Assembly: GCA_964634815.1 (NCBI GenBank)
Contig: CAZWMD010000010.1
Coordinates: 1-64,000 of the forward strand
DNA from: JALZVT01 sp964634815
Lineage (GTDB): Bacteria > Pseudomonadota > Gammaproteobacteria > Pseudomonadales > Azotimanducaceae
DNA length: 64,000 bases
Direction: 5' to 3'
The notes under the pieces are model-generated. The model did no database searches. It saw nothing but the letters and a program-made list of their open reading frames with translations, and was not told the DNA's origin. Made by a program: the position numbers and the translations under genes. Below, piece by piece: positions 42,499 through 50,968 of this stretch. Numbering within the stretch: the first letter of the stretch is position 1; each line of letters begins with the position of its first letter.

Positions 42499-43548
42499 AC
42501 GGTAGGGCGACTCGAGTAAACCTTTCACGGTCTGTAAAAACTGGGCAGCGGGTGCACCATCAAGCACTCGATGATCCCAGGTAAGTGACAGTCTCATTAC
42601 CTGAGTTCGTTGGGGAGTATTGCCGTCCCATTTGACCTCGTCGCGCAAGCGGTTAACACCAAGTATGCCGGCTTGCGGAGAGTTGATGATTGGCGTGAAG
42701 GAATCTACACCAAACATGCCAAGGGCTGAGACCGTGAAGGTGCCATCTTGCAGTTCGTCCACCGTTAACAGGTTGTCTCGTGCGGCCCGAGCAAGGCGGG
42801 CGGTTTCTGAGCACAACGCTTTCATCCCCAGGGTGTTTGCCGATTTCACCACCGGCACGATCAAGCCTTCCTCAAGCGCTACAGCCATCCCGACATTGAT
42901 ATCCCCATGAACCTCAAGTGCGGTATCGGTGAAGGATGAATTCATCAGCCGGTGTTGCTCCAGAGCTTTGGCGCAGGCACGAATGACCAGATCGTTGTAG
43001 CCGGGCTTAATGCCTTCATCGGCCCATTCTTCGACCAATTGCGTCCGCAGTTTGATGGCATCGTCCATCACCACGTCCATATCCATGGTGAGCTGCGCCA
43101 TCTCTTGCAGGCTCTCATGCATTCTGCGGGCGATGGTCTTGCGCATTCCTGAATGCTTCACGGACTCGCCACCGGCTGCAGAGCGACTTGATTGCGACGC
43201 TGGGGCAGGGCTTGCGTGAGCTCGCTCTACGTCTTCTTTGGTGATCCGGCCTCCGGGGCCNNNNNNNNNNNNNNNNNNNNNNNNNNNNNNNNNNNNNNNN
43301 NNNNNNNNNNNNNNNNNNNNNNNNNNNNNNNNNNNNNNNNNNNNNNNNNNNNNNNNNNNNCCGGCGGCCACCAGATGACGAACGATGCCACTGGCCTCGG
43401 CGTCCACATCCAGATTGATTTTCTCTGTTTCAAGCCGGTAGAGCAGATCACCCTGGGTGACCGACGCGCCGTCTGCGATGTACCACTCTTCAACGACACC
43501 TTCGGTCATCGTCATGCCGCTTTTGATGAGATAAATCTCGGTTGGCAT
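42487..43548 (-). CDS. acoC: E2 dihydrolipoamide acyltransferase, acetoin/2-oxo-acid dehydrogenase type (gap inside)
   Basis: The E2 core of a 2-oxo-acid or acetoin dehydrogenase complex, transferring the acyl group from lipoyl-lysine to CoA. The N-terminal lipoyl domain has the modified lysine in RLETEKINLDVDAEASG. After the gap, the peripheral-subunit-binding domain end is seen as GPGGRITKEDVERA. The catalytic domain ends with the active-site LTWDHRVLDGAPAAQFL. A 100-N gap at 43261-43360 removes the end of the lipoyl domain, the hinge and half the binding domain, perhaps 60-90 residues. The gene follows acoX by 17 bp. Confidence 0.9.
   Translation of the reverse strand: MPTEIYLIKSGMTMTEGVVEEWYIADGASVTQGDLLYRLETEKINLDVDAEASGIVRHLVAAXXXXXXXXXXXXXXXXXXXXXXXXXXXXXXXXXXGPGGRITKEDVERAHASPAPASQSSRSAAGGESVKHSGMRKTIARRMHESLQEMAQLTMDMDVVMDDAIKLRTQLVEEWADEGIKPGYNDLVIRACAKALEQHRLMNSSFTDTALEVHGDINVGMAVALEEGLIVPVVKSANTLGMKALCSETARLARAARDNLLTVDELQDGTFTVSALGMFGVDSFTPIINSPQAGILGVNRLRDEVKWDGNTPQRTQVMRLSLTWDHRVLDGAPAAQFLQTVKGLLESPYRLLV
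43261..43360. other. Scaffold gap (100 N) inside the E2 gene
   Basis: The flanks are GC-rich (cctccggggcc and ccggcggccacc) without a long duplication. Since the hinge of E2 proteins is Ala/Pro-rich and repetitive, a genuine missing segment is likely here. Confidence 0.96.
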
Positions 43549-43565
43549 TGTTAAAATCCTTGCCG

Positions 43566-44609
43566 CTAATTTCTGTTGGTTTTTGGACGCGTAAACGCCC
43601 CAATCTTCGCCGCGGCGTTCATCACCGCGTCTGTGTCAATGACTTTGGGGCCGTTTCTTCTCAGGGTCAATCGGGCCTGTTGGCCTGGACGCAGAAAGCG
43701 TTCACGTTCCCCGTCAAGGGCAATAACGCCCGGACCTTGCCAGCAAACGCTTGAGCCCACGGCCACCTTTTTGCAGCCTGTGACATAGACCTGCTGGAAG
43801 TAACCCGGTGCAATCGGGGCCTGCAAAACCCTTGAGCCGCGCTTGCGTGTGGCAGACAAGGACACACTCAAACCGGAGGGCTGTTCTGCCGTTACCGGTT
43901 TCAGAAGCCCGCCAATAGATGTCATGCCAACCGCTGCCGGATCGGCGCGGGTCAGCAGCAACTCGCGAAGCCGTTCGGGCGCAAGCAGTGCTCGGGTGCC
44001 GACAAACCGATCTGAGGTAAAAGCGGCATCGATCAACGCAAGATCTTCGCGCTCGCCGTCAATCTCCACATCAATGATCTTTGCGGCTTTGGGCAATGCT
44101 CTACGTCCCAGTGCCCCGGTTGCAATTAGCCCTGCCGCAGTACCTGCAACGGTGGCTTCAAGCAGGTTGGGAAATACGTTGTTTGTCCCGGTAGACAAGG
44201 GCATAAGCACAGCGTCTCGCCAGCCCAGCGTGAAGGCTCGGCTGGTGCCATCCCCCCCCAGAACCAATACGGCGGTACAGCCGGTATCCCGCAGCGCCCG
44301 CGCGGCCGCGATGGTGTCCAACGCGTTGCCATGGGCTTGCACATCAACGGCTTTGGCGCTGATTTTGGGGCTGTTGGTATCCTTGAGGTCTTCGAGTGCC
44401 GTGGCGGTAATGCCATGTTTATCGTTGAAATAATGAACCCGTCGAACCCCGGCTGCGGCTGCACCTGTCAGCGCTCTGATCACAATGGCGCGCTTTTCCT
44501 GGTTATCAAACACAGAAGCACGCGCAACCAATCGCCGCACATCTTTACCCGATGCAGGGTTCGCGAGAATCCCAAGCCCGGGAGCTGATCTTGATGAAGC
44601 GATGGGCAA
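43566..44609 (-). CDS. acoX: AcoX, NAD-kinase-like protein of acetoin dehydrogenase clusters
   Basis: A 347-residue protein of the ATP-NAD kinase-like fold. It has GILANPASGKDVRRLVARAS at the start and the kinase motif VLGGDGTSRAF near residue 118. AcoX occurs in aco clusters, but its biochemical role is not established. The start is a TTG immediately after the acoB stop with no alternative ATG or GTG before the conserved region. Its tight placement between acoB and acoC is the main evidence for calling this an aco-type cluster. Confidence 0.88.
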   Translation of the reverse strand: MPIASSRSAPGLGILANPASGKDVRRLVARASVFDNQEKRAIVIRALTGAAAAGVRRVHYFNDKHGITATALEDLKDTNSPKISAKAVDVQAHGNALDTIAAARALRDTGCTAVLVLGGDGTSRAFTLGWRDAVLMPLSTGTNNVFPNLLEATVAGTAAGLIATGALGRRALPKAAKIIDVEIDGEREDLALIDAAFTSDRFVGTRALLAPERLRELLLTRADPAAVGMTSIGGLLKPVTAEQPSGLSVSLSATRKRGSRVLQAPIAPGYFQQVYVTGCKKVAVGSSVCWQGPGVIALDGERERFLRPGQQARLTLRRNGPKVIDTDAVMNAAAKIGAFTRPKTNRN

Positions 44610-45623
44610 CTAGAGTCCGAGTTGCTTTTTGACTTCGGCGACAATGCGATCGGCATTCGGCACGTAGATCGATTCGAGCGCAGGGCTGTAAGGCACCGGT
44701 GAAAAAGGAGCGCCAACCCGGGCCACAGGCGCATCCAGATAGTCAAAGGCCACTTCCTGAATCTGGGCCGCAATCTCTGCACCGATCCCGCCAAAGCGCA
44801 CAGCTTCGTGAACAACCATAACCCGATGCGTTTTCTTAACGGATTCCACCACAGTGTCCGTGTCAAAGGGTTGCAGGGTTCGAGGATCAATCACTTCGGC
44901 ATCGATTCCCAGATCAGCAAGCTTTTTTGCTGCCTTGGTTGCTTCATGCAGCATCCGGCCCGTTGCGACGATGGTGTAGTTGGTGCCCGGTTTCACGATT
45001 TCGGCTTTGCCAATCTCGAGGGCATAGGGCCCCTCGGGAACCGGCCCAGTGAGACCGAGTGACATTTTGTTTAGTACAACAATTACAGGGTTATCGTCGC
45101 GCGCGGCGGCAATAATCATGCCTTTTGCGTCGTAAGGCGTGGTCGGCTGCACCACCTTCAGTCCTGGCAAGTGACAAATCCAGGCTTCAAGGCTCTGCGA
45201 GTGCTGCGCTGCCAGGCTGGCGCCCGCACCAGACATGGTCAGCATGGTGATGGGAAGAGACGCAGCTCCACCAAACATGTAGCGCATTTTCGCCATCTGG
45301 TTGGCCACTTCGTCCATGCACTCGCCAAGAAAGTCCATAAACATCAGATCGATGATGGGGCGACAGCCCGTTGCCGCAGCACCCACCCCCAGGCCCACAA
45401 TGCCTTCTTCTGAGATAGGGGTGTCGTAGATACGCTCAGGCCCAAATTCATCAAGCAGTCCTGCGTAGTAGCCGTACACACTGCCGGCACCGGCCACGTC
45501 CTCACCGGCCACAAAACTGTTGTCCTGTTCCAACAGAACTTCTCTGACCCCTTCGGTAATCGCCCGGACGTAGGGCAGGGTACGTTCCTCTGCGGCCTGG
45601 TCTGTCGCTACTGCTTCGCTCAT
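44610..45623 (-). CDS. acoB: E1 beta subunit, acetoin/2-oxo-acid dehydrogenase
   Basis: The transketolase-like beta subunit of the thiamine-diphosphate E1 component. It is 337 residues. It has GEDVAGAGSVYGYYAGLLDE, YDTPISEEGIVGLGVGAAAT, GLKVVQPTTPYDAKGMIIAA and EVIDPRTLQPFDTDTV. Start and acoA stop overlap as ATGA. Together with AcoA it oxidatively cleaves acetoin or decarboxylates a 2-oxo acid; which one cannot be decided from sequence alone. Confidence 0.93.
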   Translation of the reverse strand: MSEAVATDQAAEERTLPYVRAITEGVREVLLEQDNSFVAGEDVAGAGSVYGYYAGLLDEFGPERIYDTPISEEGIVGLGVGAAATGCRPIIDLMFMDFLGECMDEVANQMAKMRYMFGGAASLPITMLTMSGAGASLAAQHSQSLEAWICHLPGLKVVQPTTPYDAKGMIIAAARDDNPVIVVLNKMSLGLTGPVPEGPYALEIGKAEIVKPGTNYTIVATGRMLHEATKAAKKLADLGIDAEVIDPRTLQPFDTDTVVESVKKTHRVMVVHEAVRFGGIGAEIAAQIQEVAFDYLDAPVARVGAPFSPVPYSPALESIYVPNADRIVAEVKKQLGL

Positions 45624-46591
45624 GCGTATACGTCCTCTAGTAGTGCGGATGCTTCGGGCATCGGACTTGCCTCTGCAAAGGCAATGCCTGCCTCAACTTC
45701 TTTTTGGGTGGCTTTGTGTACGTTATCGAGCTTTCTTCGAGTAGCAACGCCCTGCTCAATAATGTGCGCTTCAATGCGGTCGATGGAATCGCGCTGTTGC
45801 CACTGCTCAACCTCCTCGTCGCTGCGATAGGTAAGCCCCATACCCCGGACGCCAACATGGTCGTAGTAACGATAGGTTTTGCACTCTAAAAGCGTTGGAC
45901 CCTGGCCTGCGCGCGCTCGGGCTACGGCTTCGCCAGCAGCTTCATAGACGGCGATTGCATCCATGCCGTCTACGACAACACCCGGCATGCCATAGCCTGC
46001 CGCGCGATCCGCAACATCCACGACCGCCTGATGGTTTTCTTGCGCAGTGTATTCGCCGTAGCCGTTATTCTCACAGACAAAGAGCACGGGCAATTTAAAC
46101 AGGGCAGCCATGTTTGCCGCTTCGTGGAACGCACCCTCGTTGGATGCGCCATCGCCGAAGAAGGTTGTGGCTACCTGCTTGGTACCGCGAAATTTATTGG
46201 AGAAGCCGGCGCCCATTGCAATGGGCGGCCCACCACCAACAATACCGTTGGCGCCCAGCATGCCCAGGTCCATATCACAGATGTGCATGCTGCCGCCCTT
46301 GCCCTTGCAATAGCCTGTCGACTTGCCATACAGCTCGGCATACATCTTGTTAAATTCGCCCCCTTTGGCGATCAAATGGCCATGGCCGCGATGCGTGCTT
46401 GTGATCTGGTCCTTGTCAGTTAGATGGACCATCACACCAGCGGCAACGGCTTCCTGGCCAACGTACAGGTGCAAGGCTCCTGGCACCTTGCCGTCTTCCA
46501 TGAGCTTGCCTGCAGCTTCTTCAAAAATTCTTATTCGCACCATACGCTTGTGCATATCAAGCAGAGTTTTATTGCTGATATCAGCTGTCAT
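45620..46591 (-). CDS. acoA: E1 alpha subunit, acetoin/2-oxo-acid dehydrogenase
   Basis: The thiamine-diphosphate-binding alpha subunit, 323 residues. It has RIRIFEEAAGKLMEDGKVPG, STHRGHGHLIAKGG, GKGGSMHICD and the ThDP motif FFGDGASNEGAFHEAANMAA ending in CENNGYGEYT. AAGGA six bases before the ATG supports the start. It is the first gene of the acoA-acoB-acoX-acoC unit. No E3 gene or sigma-54 activator (AcoR) lies in the window, and I see no -24/-12 promoter upstream. Confidence 0.94.
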   Translation of the reverse strand: MTADISNKTLLDMHKRMVRIRIFEEAAGKLMEDGKVPGALHLYVGQEAVAAGVMVHLTDKDQITSTHRGHGHLIAKGGEFNKMYAELYGKSTGYCKGKGGSMHICDMDLGMLGANGIVGGGPPIAMGAGFSNKFRGTKQVATTFFGDGASNEGAFHEAANMAALFKLPVLFVCENNGYGEYTAQENHQAVVDVADRAAGYGMPGVVVDGMDAIAVYEAAGEAVARARAGQGPTLLECKTYRYYDHVGVRGMGLTYRSDEEVEQWQQRDSIDRIEAHIIEQGVATRRKLDNVHKATQKEVEAGIAFAEASPMPEASALLEDVYA

Positions 46592-46687
46592 CGAGAATTC
46601 CTTTGTTAAACGACCGAGTATTGAACGGCCGAGCCGCTAAGTGTTGTTTTGCTAATTTTTTGAATGCCACAGAGAGAGATGCGGAAA

Positions 46688-47989
46688 TCAGCCCGCACTG
46701 ACCTGAGGAACATAAGGGTTGAACTTCTGATCTTCCGACCGACGACGTTCGAATAACTTCAACAGGTCTTCGTCGGGCGTCTTCAACAGTTCATCCAGCC
46801 AGTCGTGAAAGCGTTGACCGCCGGCTTCGTTGCGGCCAAACATGATGTCTCCACGTAGCCCGCTGGCAAGCGCTGTCTGTTGGCGAATACCTGTGGCGTA
46901 ATCTTCATCGCGTACCACATGTTCGAGAAACGCAAACTGCTCATGCGCTGCTTTTTCGACTTCGGGTGTGGTGGGTAAGTTCTCCATCACATAGAGCTGA
47001 GTTGTGTAAGACTCGCCAACGGTTTCCCCAGGGAAAAGTTGGGAAATCATCACGCCACGACCACCGCCATCAAATGACGCAATAGAGACGTGCGGAAAAA
47101 TAGTCCAGACGCCTTTCATCAAGTCTGCACTGTCCCACTGTTCATCTGGCAGGTCGGCGTATTTCTCAAGGCTTGAATCTGGCGAGGAAACGCGTTGGTG
47201 CGGTCCCCAGGGGGTATAGAGCGCCCGATTGTGCATGTCTGCGCCAAAGGTGTCTTTGTGCAGAATTGGAAGATGATACAGGTCAAGGTAGCCATCGTAG
47301 GCGGCTTTCCAATTGGGTCCCTTAAGGGTGCGACTGTCAAACAGTTGCCAGGTGTCAAAACCGAAGCTTGCGAGCATCGAATCGTAACCACTCAGAAACT
47401 CGCTAATGGGCAGCGGTGAGTCAGGATCGAGAGTGACCCATATCAGACCCGCGGATTCGTGGCTCGGAAGCTGGACCAGTGAATGGCAGGACTTGTCGAT
47501 ACTGCCATAGTCCGACTCATTGAAAATGGCAATCAACTCCCCTGAATGGTTGTAGGTCCAGGCGTGATACGGGCAACTAAACTGGCGCGCGTTACCCTTG
47601 GGTTCGGTCATGATCTGGGCCCCGCGATGACTGCAGGAATTCAGATAGGCATTGGCATTGCCATTCTTGTCGCGACTGATAAGCACAGGAACACCTGCGA
47701 CGGTCATGGTTTTGTAGTCTCCAGGATTGGCAAGCTCAGTACTCAGTGCCATGAACAACGGCATGCGCCGGAATACCTTTTGCAGCTCAAGCTCAAAGCG
47801 CTTTTCATCGGTGTAGTGGTGCGAGGGGATGTGCTTTACCGATTCGGCCTGATCAATGGTGCCTGCTCGCGCATGATCCAGGTTATCTTTTGCCATTTGC
47901 ACCAGGGCGCTGTGGGTCTCCCCGGCCGTTGAGGCAGGCGTGGCCTTGGTGGCTTTGCTGCGTGTGGTGGTGGCTTGATCGTTGCTCAT
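46688..47989 (-). CDS. Rieske non-heme iron ring-hydroxylating oxygenase, alpha subunit (copy 1)
   Basis: The catalytic subunit of a Rieske oxygenase that inserts oxygen into an aromatic or other C-H substrate. It is 433 residues. The Rieske [2Fe-2S] motif is NSCSHRGAQ and FSCPYHAWTYN. The mononuclear iron site is in DGYLDLYHLPILHKDTFG. The N-terminal 30 residues are Lys/Thr/Ala-rich and not conserved. No ferredoxin, reductase or beta subunit gene is adjacent. It lies 53 bp downstream of the TetR gene, so TetR probably regulates it. Confidence 0.92.
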   Translation of the reverse strand: MSNDQATTTRSKATKATPASTAGETHSALVQMAKDNLDHARAGTIDQAESVKHIPSHHYTDEKRFELELQKVFRRMPLFMALSTELANPGDYKTMTVAGVPVLISRDKNGNANAYLNSCSHRGAQIMTEPKGNARQFSCPYHAWTYNHSGELIAIFNESDYGSIDKSCHSLVQLPSHESAGLIWVTLDPDSPLPISEFLSGYDSMLASFGFDTWQLFDSRTLKGPNWKAAYDGYLDLYHLPILHKDTFGADMHNRALYTPWGPHQRVSSPDSSLEKYADLPDEQWDSADLMKGVWTIFPHVSIASFDGGGRGVMISQLFPGETVGESYTTQLYVMENLPTTPEVEKAAHEQFAFLEHVVRDEDYATGIRQQTALASGLRGDIMFGRNEAGGQRFHDWLDELLKTPDEDLLKLFERRRSEDQKFNPYVPQVSAG

Positions 47990-48042
47990 AGGTTGGCCTT
48001 CTCTAAGCTGCTTTGCGATGTATAAAGGATACGATAAAAAAG

Positions 48043-48786
48043 TCAGATGTGACGGTTTTTTCTGGGGGTCACACTATGGGCTGTGGATCGGCCCGACACC
48101 CCGGCGGTTCCACCTCCAGGCTCGGCTCGGACATCGCCATAACTTACCCGCAGATAGTCCTTCAGCGCGCTGAGCACCATTGCTTCGCTGCTGGTGGGAC
48201 GCAAATCTGTTTTCTTGCCCTTGGCTGCCTGTCGCTGAGCGCGATATAACGCCATGCCCTCGCACAGATACATGGTCACCAAATGAGCCAGTTCGTGTTG
48301 TGAAGACGCTGTGAGGTCTGGAAAAACCCGCTCGACGGTGGCTTTCCAGGCGGTATCGATATCGTCGATCGCGGCATCGAGGGCTTCTCGTAGTTCGGAG
48401 TCTGTGCGCGACAGAACCTGCAACTCCTGGAAGACCACAAACTGGGGAGACGCAAGCTGCTGCCAGTAAACGTCGATACCGGCCCCAATCAGGCTCCGGT
48501 CGCTGCTGTTTTGGATCGGTTCTTCGGCTTTCAGAAAATTCTGCATCCGAACCTCATTCAGGTAACGGACGGCTGCAACAACCAGGTCTTTGCGCGTAGG
48601 AAAGTGATGCAGCATCGCCCCTCGAGACACGCCGGCTCTGGCTGCAACCTTGTCCGTGGTGGTCAGTCCGTAACCAAGGTCATAGATGCAATCAATAGTG
48701 GCCTGAAGAATGCGTTCCTGGGTTTGAGCGCTCTTACGCTGTTGCCAGGTCTGTTCGCTGTGTTGTTCCGCACTCGGTTTAGTCAT
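48043..48786 (-). CDS. TetR-family transcriptional regulator
   Basis: A one-component repressor, 247 residues. The N-terminal helix-turn-helix is TTTDKVAARAGVSRGAMLHH, preceded by QERILQATIDCIYDLGYG. The C-terminal ligand domain is diverged, as usual. The ATG at 48786 is chosen over an upstream start at 48840. The last 30 residues are Gly/Ser/Arg-rich. It faces the ThuA gene across 81 bp holding overlapping palindromes, and is upstream of the Rieske oxygenase on the same strand. Confidence 0.92.
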   Translation of the reverse strand: MTKPSAEQHSEQTWQQRKSAQTQERILQATIDCIYDLGYGLTTTDKVAARAGVSRGAMLHHFPTRKDLVVAAVRYLNEVRMQNFLKAEEPIQNSSDRSLIGAGIDVYWQQLASPQFVVFQELQVLSRTDSELREALDAAIDDIDTAWKATVERVFPDLTASSQHELAHLVTMYLCEGMALYRAQRQAAKGKKTDLRPTSSEAMVLSALKDYLRVSYGDVRAEPGGGTAGVSGRSTAHSVTPRKNRHI

Positions 48787-48806
48787 GGTATTTCCCTGGT
48801 TTGGGC

Positions 48807-48824
48807 TCAGCAGCTGCTGATCAG
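48807..48824. promoter_or_regulatory. Overlapping palindromes in the TetR/ThuA intergenic region
   Basis: TCAGCAGCTGCTGA (48807-48820) is a perfect 14-bp palindrome and GCTGATCAGC (48815-48824) a perfect 10-bp one sharing six bases. Placed between divergent TetR and target genes, they are the natural candidates for the TetR operator. This is inference. Confidence 0.5.
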
Positions 48825-48867
48825 CTATGCTCGCGCACAAGACTTAATCTAACGCTTCAGGTTGCCA

Positions 48868-49677
48868 ATGCCCAACACTCTTGTGATCACAAAAGGCCAT
48901 CCCTTCGAGCGCGAGCCGTTTTTTCAGATGCTCGAACAGGTGTTCCATGCCCAGGATCTCGGCGAACTCACGCATGTGGAGCATCCGGCGGCCTGTTCGG
49001 CGTTTGCCGGAGATGCGTTGCGCCAGTTTGAATGCGTGCTTTGCTACGACATGCCTGGAATCAAATTCCGCGACCCAAGCAGTGACCCAAGCAGTCAAAG
49101 AGGCCCGGAATACGTTGATCCTGGCGATCAATTCAAGCGCGATCTGCTCAAGGCGACTGAGGCAGGCACGGGTTTTGTGTTCTTGCATCACGCCATTGCG
49201 GGCTGGCCCGCCTGGGAACCCTATGCTCAGTTGATGGGAGGTCGCTTCTGCTACACGCCGCAGCGCTTGCGCGGCATAGACGTACAGGATTCTGGATACC
49301 GCCACAAAGTGCCGCACAGTGTCCAGGTAGTGGCACAGCACCCGGTCACCGCGGGCGTGGATCCAGAGTTTCAAATGGTCGACGAGCTGTACCTGTATGA
49401 GGTCTTCGAAGACTCGGTCACCCCCCTGTTGCGCAGCGATTACGAGTTTACTGCTGAAAACTTCTATTCCGCAGCGCGGGTGGTAGAGCAGGGGCAGATG
49501 TTCTCAAATGAAGGCTGGCAACACCCCCAGGGCAGCAATCTGGTGGGCTGGACCCGGCAACAGGATCAATCGCGCATCGTCTATCTGCAGGGCGGAGATG
49601 ATCCTGAGGCCTATGCCAACAGCAACTATCAGCGACTGCTGGGCAACGCAATTCGCTGGGCCGGGAAACGGGAATAA
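48868..49677 (+). CDS. ThuA-domain protein (copy 1)
   Basis: A 269-residue protein of the ThuA-like (class I glutamine amidotransferase-like) fold, found in sugar utilisation and other catabolic loci; the reaction is unknown. Matches include VLCYDMPGIKF, GTGFVFLHHAIAGWPAWEPY, FQMVDELYLYE and the C-terminal block YLQGGDDPEAYANSNYQRLL with GNAIRWA. The ATG at 48868 is preferred over a TTG at 48862 (CAGG eight bases upstream). It begins a plus-strand run of seven genes. Confidence 0.88.
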   Translation: MPNTLVITKGHPFEREPFFQMLEQVFHAQDLGELTHVEHPAACSAFAGDALRQFECVLCYDMPGIKFRDPSSDPSSQRGPEYVDPGDQFKRDLLKATEAGTGFVFLHHAIAGWPAWEPYAQLMGGRFCYTPQRLRGIDVQDSGYRHKVPHSVQVVAQHPVTAGVDPEFQMVDELYLYEVFEDSVTPLLRSDYEFTAENFYSAARVVEQGQMFSNEGWQHPQGSNLVGWTRQQDQSRIVYLQGGDDPEAYANSNYQRLLGNAIRWAGKRE

Positions 49678-49786
49678 CACGGTAATTTCACCCCGGTACA
49701 ACTAAACTTGCACCAATAAAACAGTCAGCCTTGTCGGGAATGTCAGGGCCGGCTAAATTGCACAGTCTGAATACCGGGAAGTCATC

Positions 49787-50968
49787 ATGATTGAGTTGGA
49801 ATTAACCCCAGAAGAAGTCGCCTTTCGCGATGAGGTCCGTCAATTTATCGCGGACAATCTGACCGAAGAGCTGAAGCGGGAAACCGCCCGCACCACCACA
49901 GTGTTTGCCGAAAAAGACGTGGCCATGCAGTGGCAAGCCATTTTGCACAAGCGCGGCTGGGCTGCGCCATCCTGGCCGGTGGAATTTGGTGGCACTGGTT
50001 GGTCGTCCACACAGAAATTCATCTTCAACGAGGAGTGCACCCGGGCTGGCGCTCCCGGGCTGATTCCACTGGGCTTGCGCATGTTGGCGCCGGTTTTGTT
50101 CAAGTACGGCACGCCGGAGCAACAGGCGGAGTATTTGCCAAAAATGCTGACCGGCGAGCACTACTGGTGTCAGGGCTACTCCGAGCCGGGCTCTGGTTCT
50201 GATCTGGCCAGCCTCAAAACCCGGGCGGAGCGGGACGGCGATGACTACGTGGTCAACGGCACCAAGATCTGGACCACCCATGCGCAGTACGCCGACCATA
50301 TATTTTGTCTCGTAAGAACGCGACAGGACGGCAAACCCCAGGCCGGCATCAGTTTTCTCCTGATCGACATGAATACCCCGGGTGTCACCGTCGAACCCAT
50401 TATCACCATGGCTGGTGACCATGAGGTTAACCAGGTGTTCCTGGATAACGTCCGGGTGCCGATCAGCAATCGGTTGGGGCCAGAAAACGAGGGCTGGGCC
50501 GTAGCCAAATATCTGCTTGAGTACGAGCGAGGCGGCGGTGCAGCTGCTACCCGGTCAAAAGTTGGCCTTGAATCGCTTGATGCACTGCTGCAAACCGACC
50601 GCTATGCCGATTCAGACATCGAAAAGCGTCGCAATGAGGTGGCCATCGAAATCGATGCCTTGCAGGTCATGGAAACCCAGCTCCAGGCGAGGCTCGCAAA
50701 AGGCGCCAATCCTGGGCCCGAATCATCGCTCATGAAGAACTTTTCTGTGTCGATTGGCCAGCGCCTGTCCACGTTGAAGATCGAAGCTCTGGGCTATCAC
50801 GGGGTTCCCCACAACACCCTGCTGGATTTGCAGGATAAGGAGTGTATCGGCCCCAGTGAAACCCACACGCCAATGGGGGTTTATCTGAACAATCGAGCGA
50901 GTTCGATCTTTGGCGGTTCCGAGCAGGTGCAGAAGAACATTATTGCCAAGGTAGTCTTGGGTCTTTAG
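49787..50968 (+). CDS. Acyl-CoA dehydrogenase
   Basis: A flavoprotein that introduces a C=C into an acyl-CoA and passes electrons to ETF, here encoded at 23-25 kb. It is 393 residues. The N-terminal helices start LELTPEEVAFRDEVRQFI. The FAD/substrate block is CQGYSEPGSGSDLASLKTRA and VNGTKIWTTHAQYADHIFCL. The C-terminal block is SSIFGGSEQVQKNIIAKVVL. The substrate cannot be assigned. Its stop overlaps the kinase-like gene start by one base (TAGTG), so the two are translationally coupled. Confidence 0.95.
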   Translation: MIELELTPEEVAFRDEVRQFIADNLTEELKRETARTTTVFAEKDVAMQWQAILHKRGWAAPSWPVEFGGTGWSSTQKFIFNEECTRAGAPGLIPLGLRMLAPVLFKYGTPEQQAEYLPKMLTGEHYWCQGYSEPGSGSDLASLKTRAERDGDDYVVNGTKIWTTHAQYADHIFCLVRTRQDGKPQAGISFLLIDMNTPGVTVEPIITMAGDHEVNQVFLDNVRVPISNRLGPENEGWAVAKYLLEYERGGGAAATRSKVGLESLDALLQTDRYADSDIEKRRNEVAIEIDALQVMETQLQARLAKGANPGPESSLMKNFSVSIGQRLSTLKIEALGYHGVPHNTLLDLQDKECIGPSETHTPMGVYLNNRASSIFGGSEQVQKNIIAKVVLGL

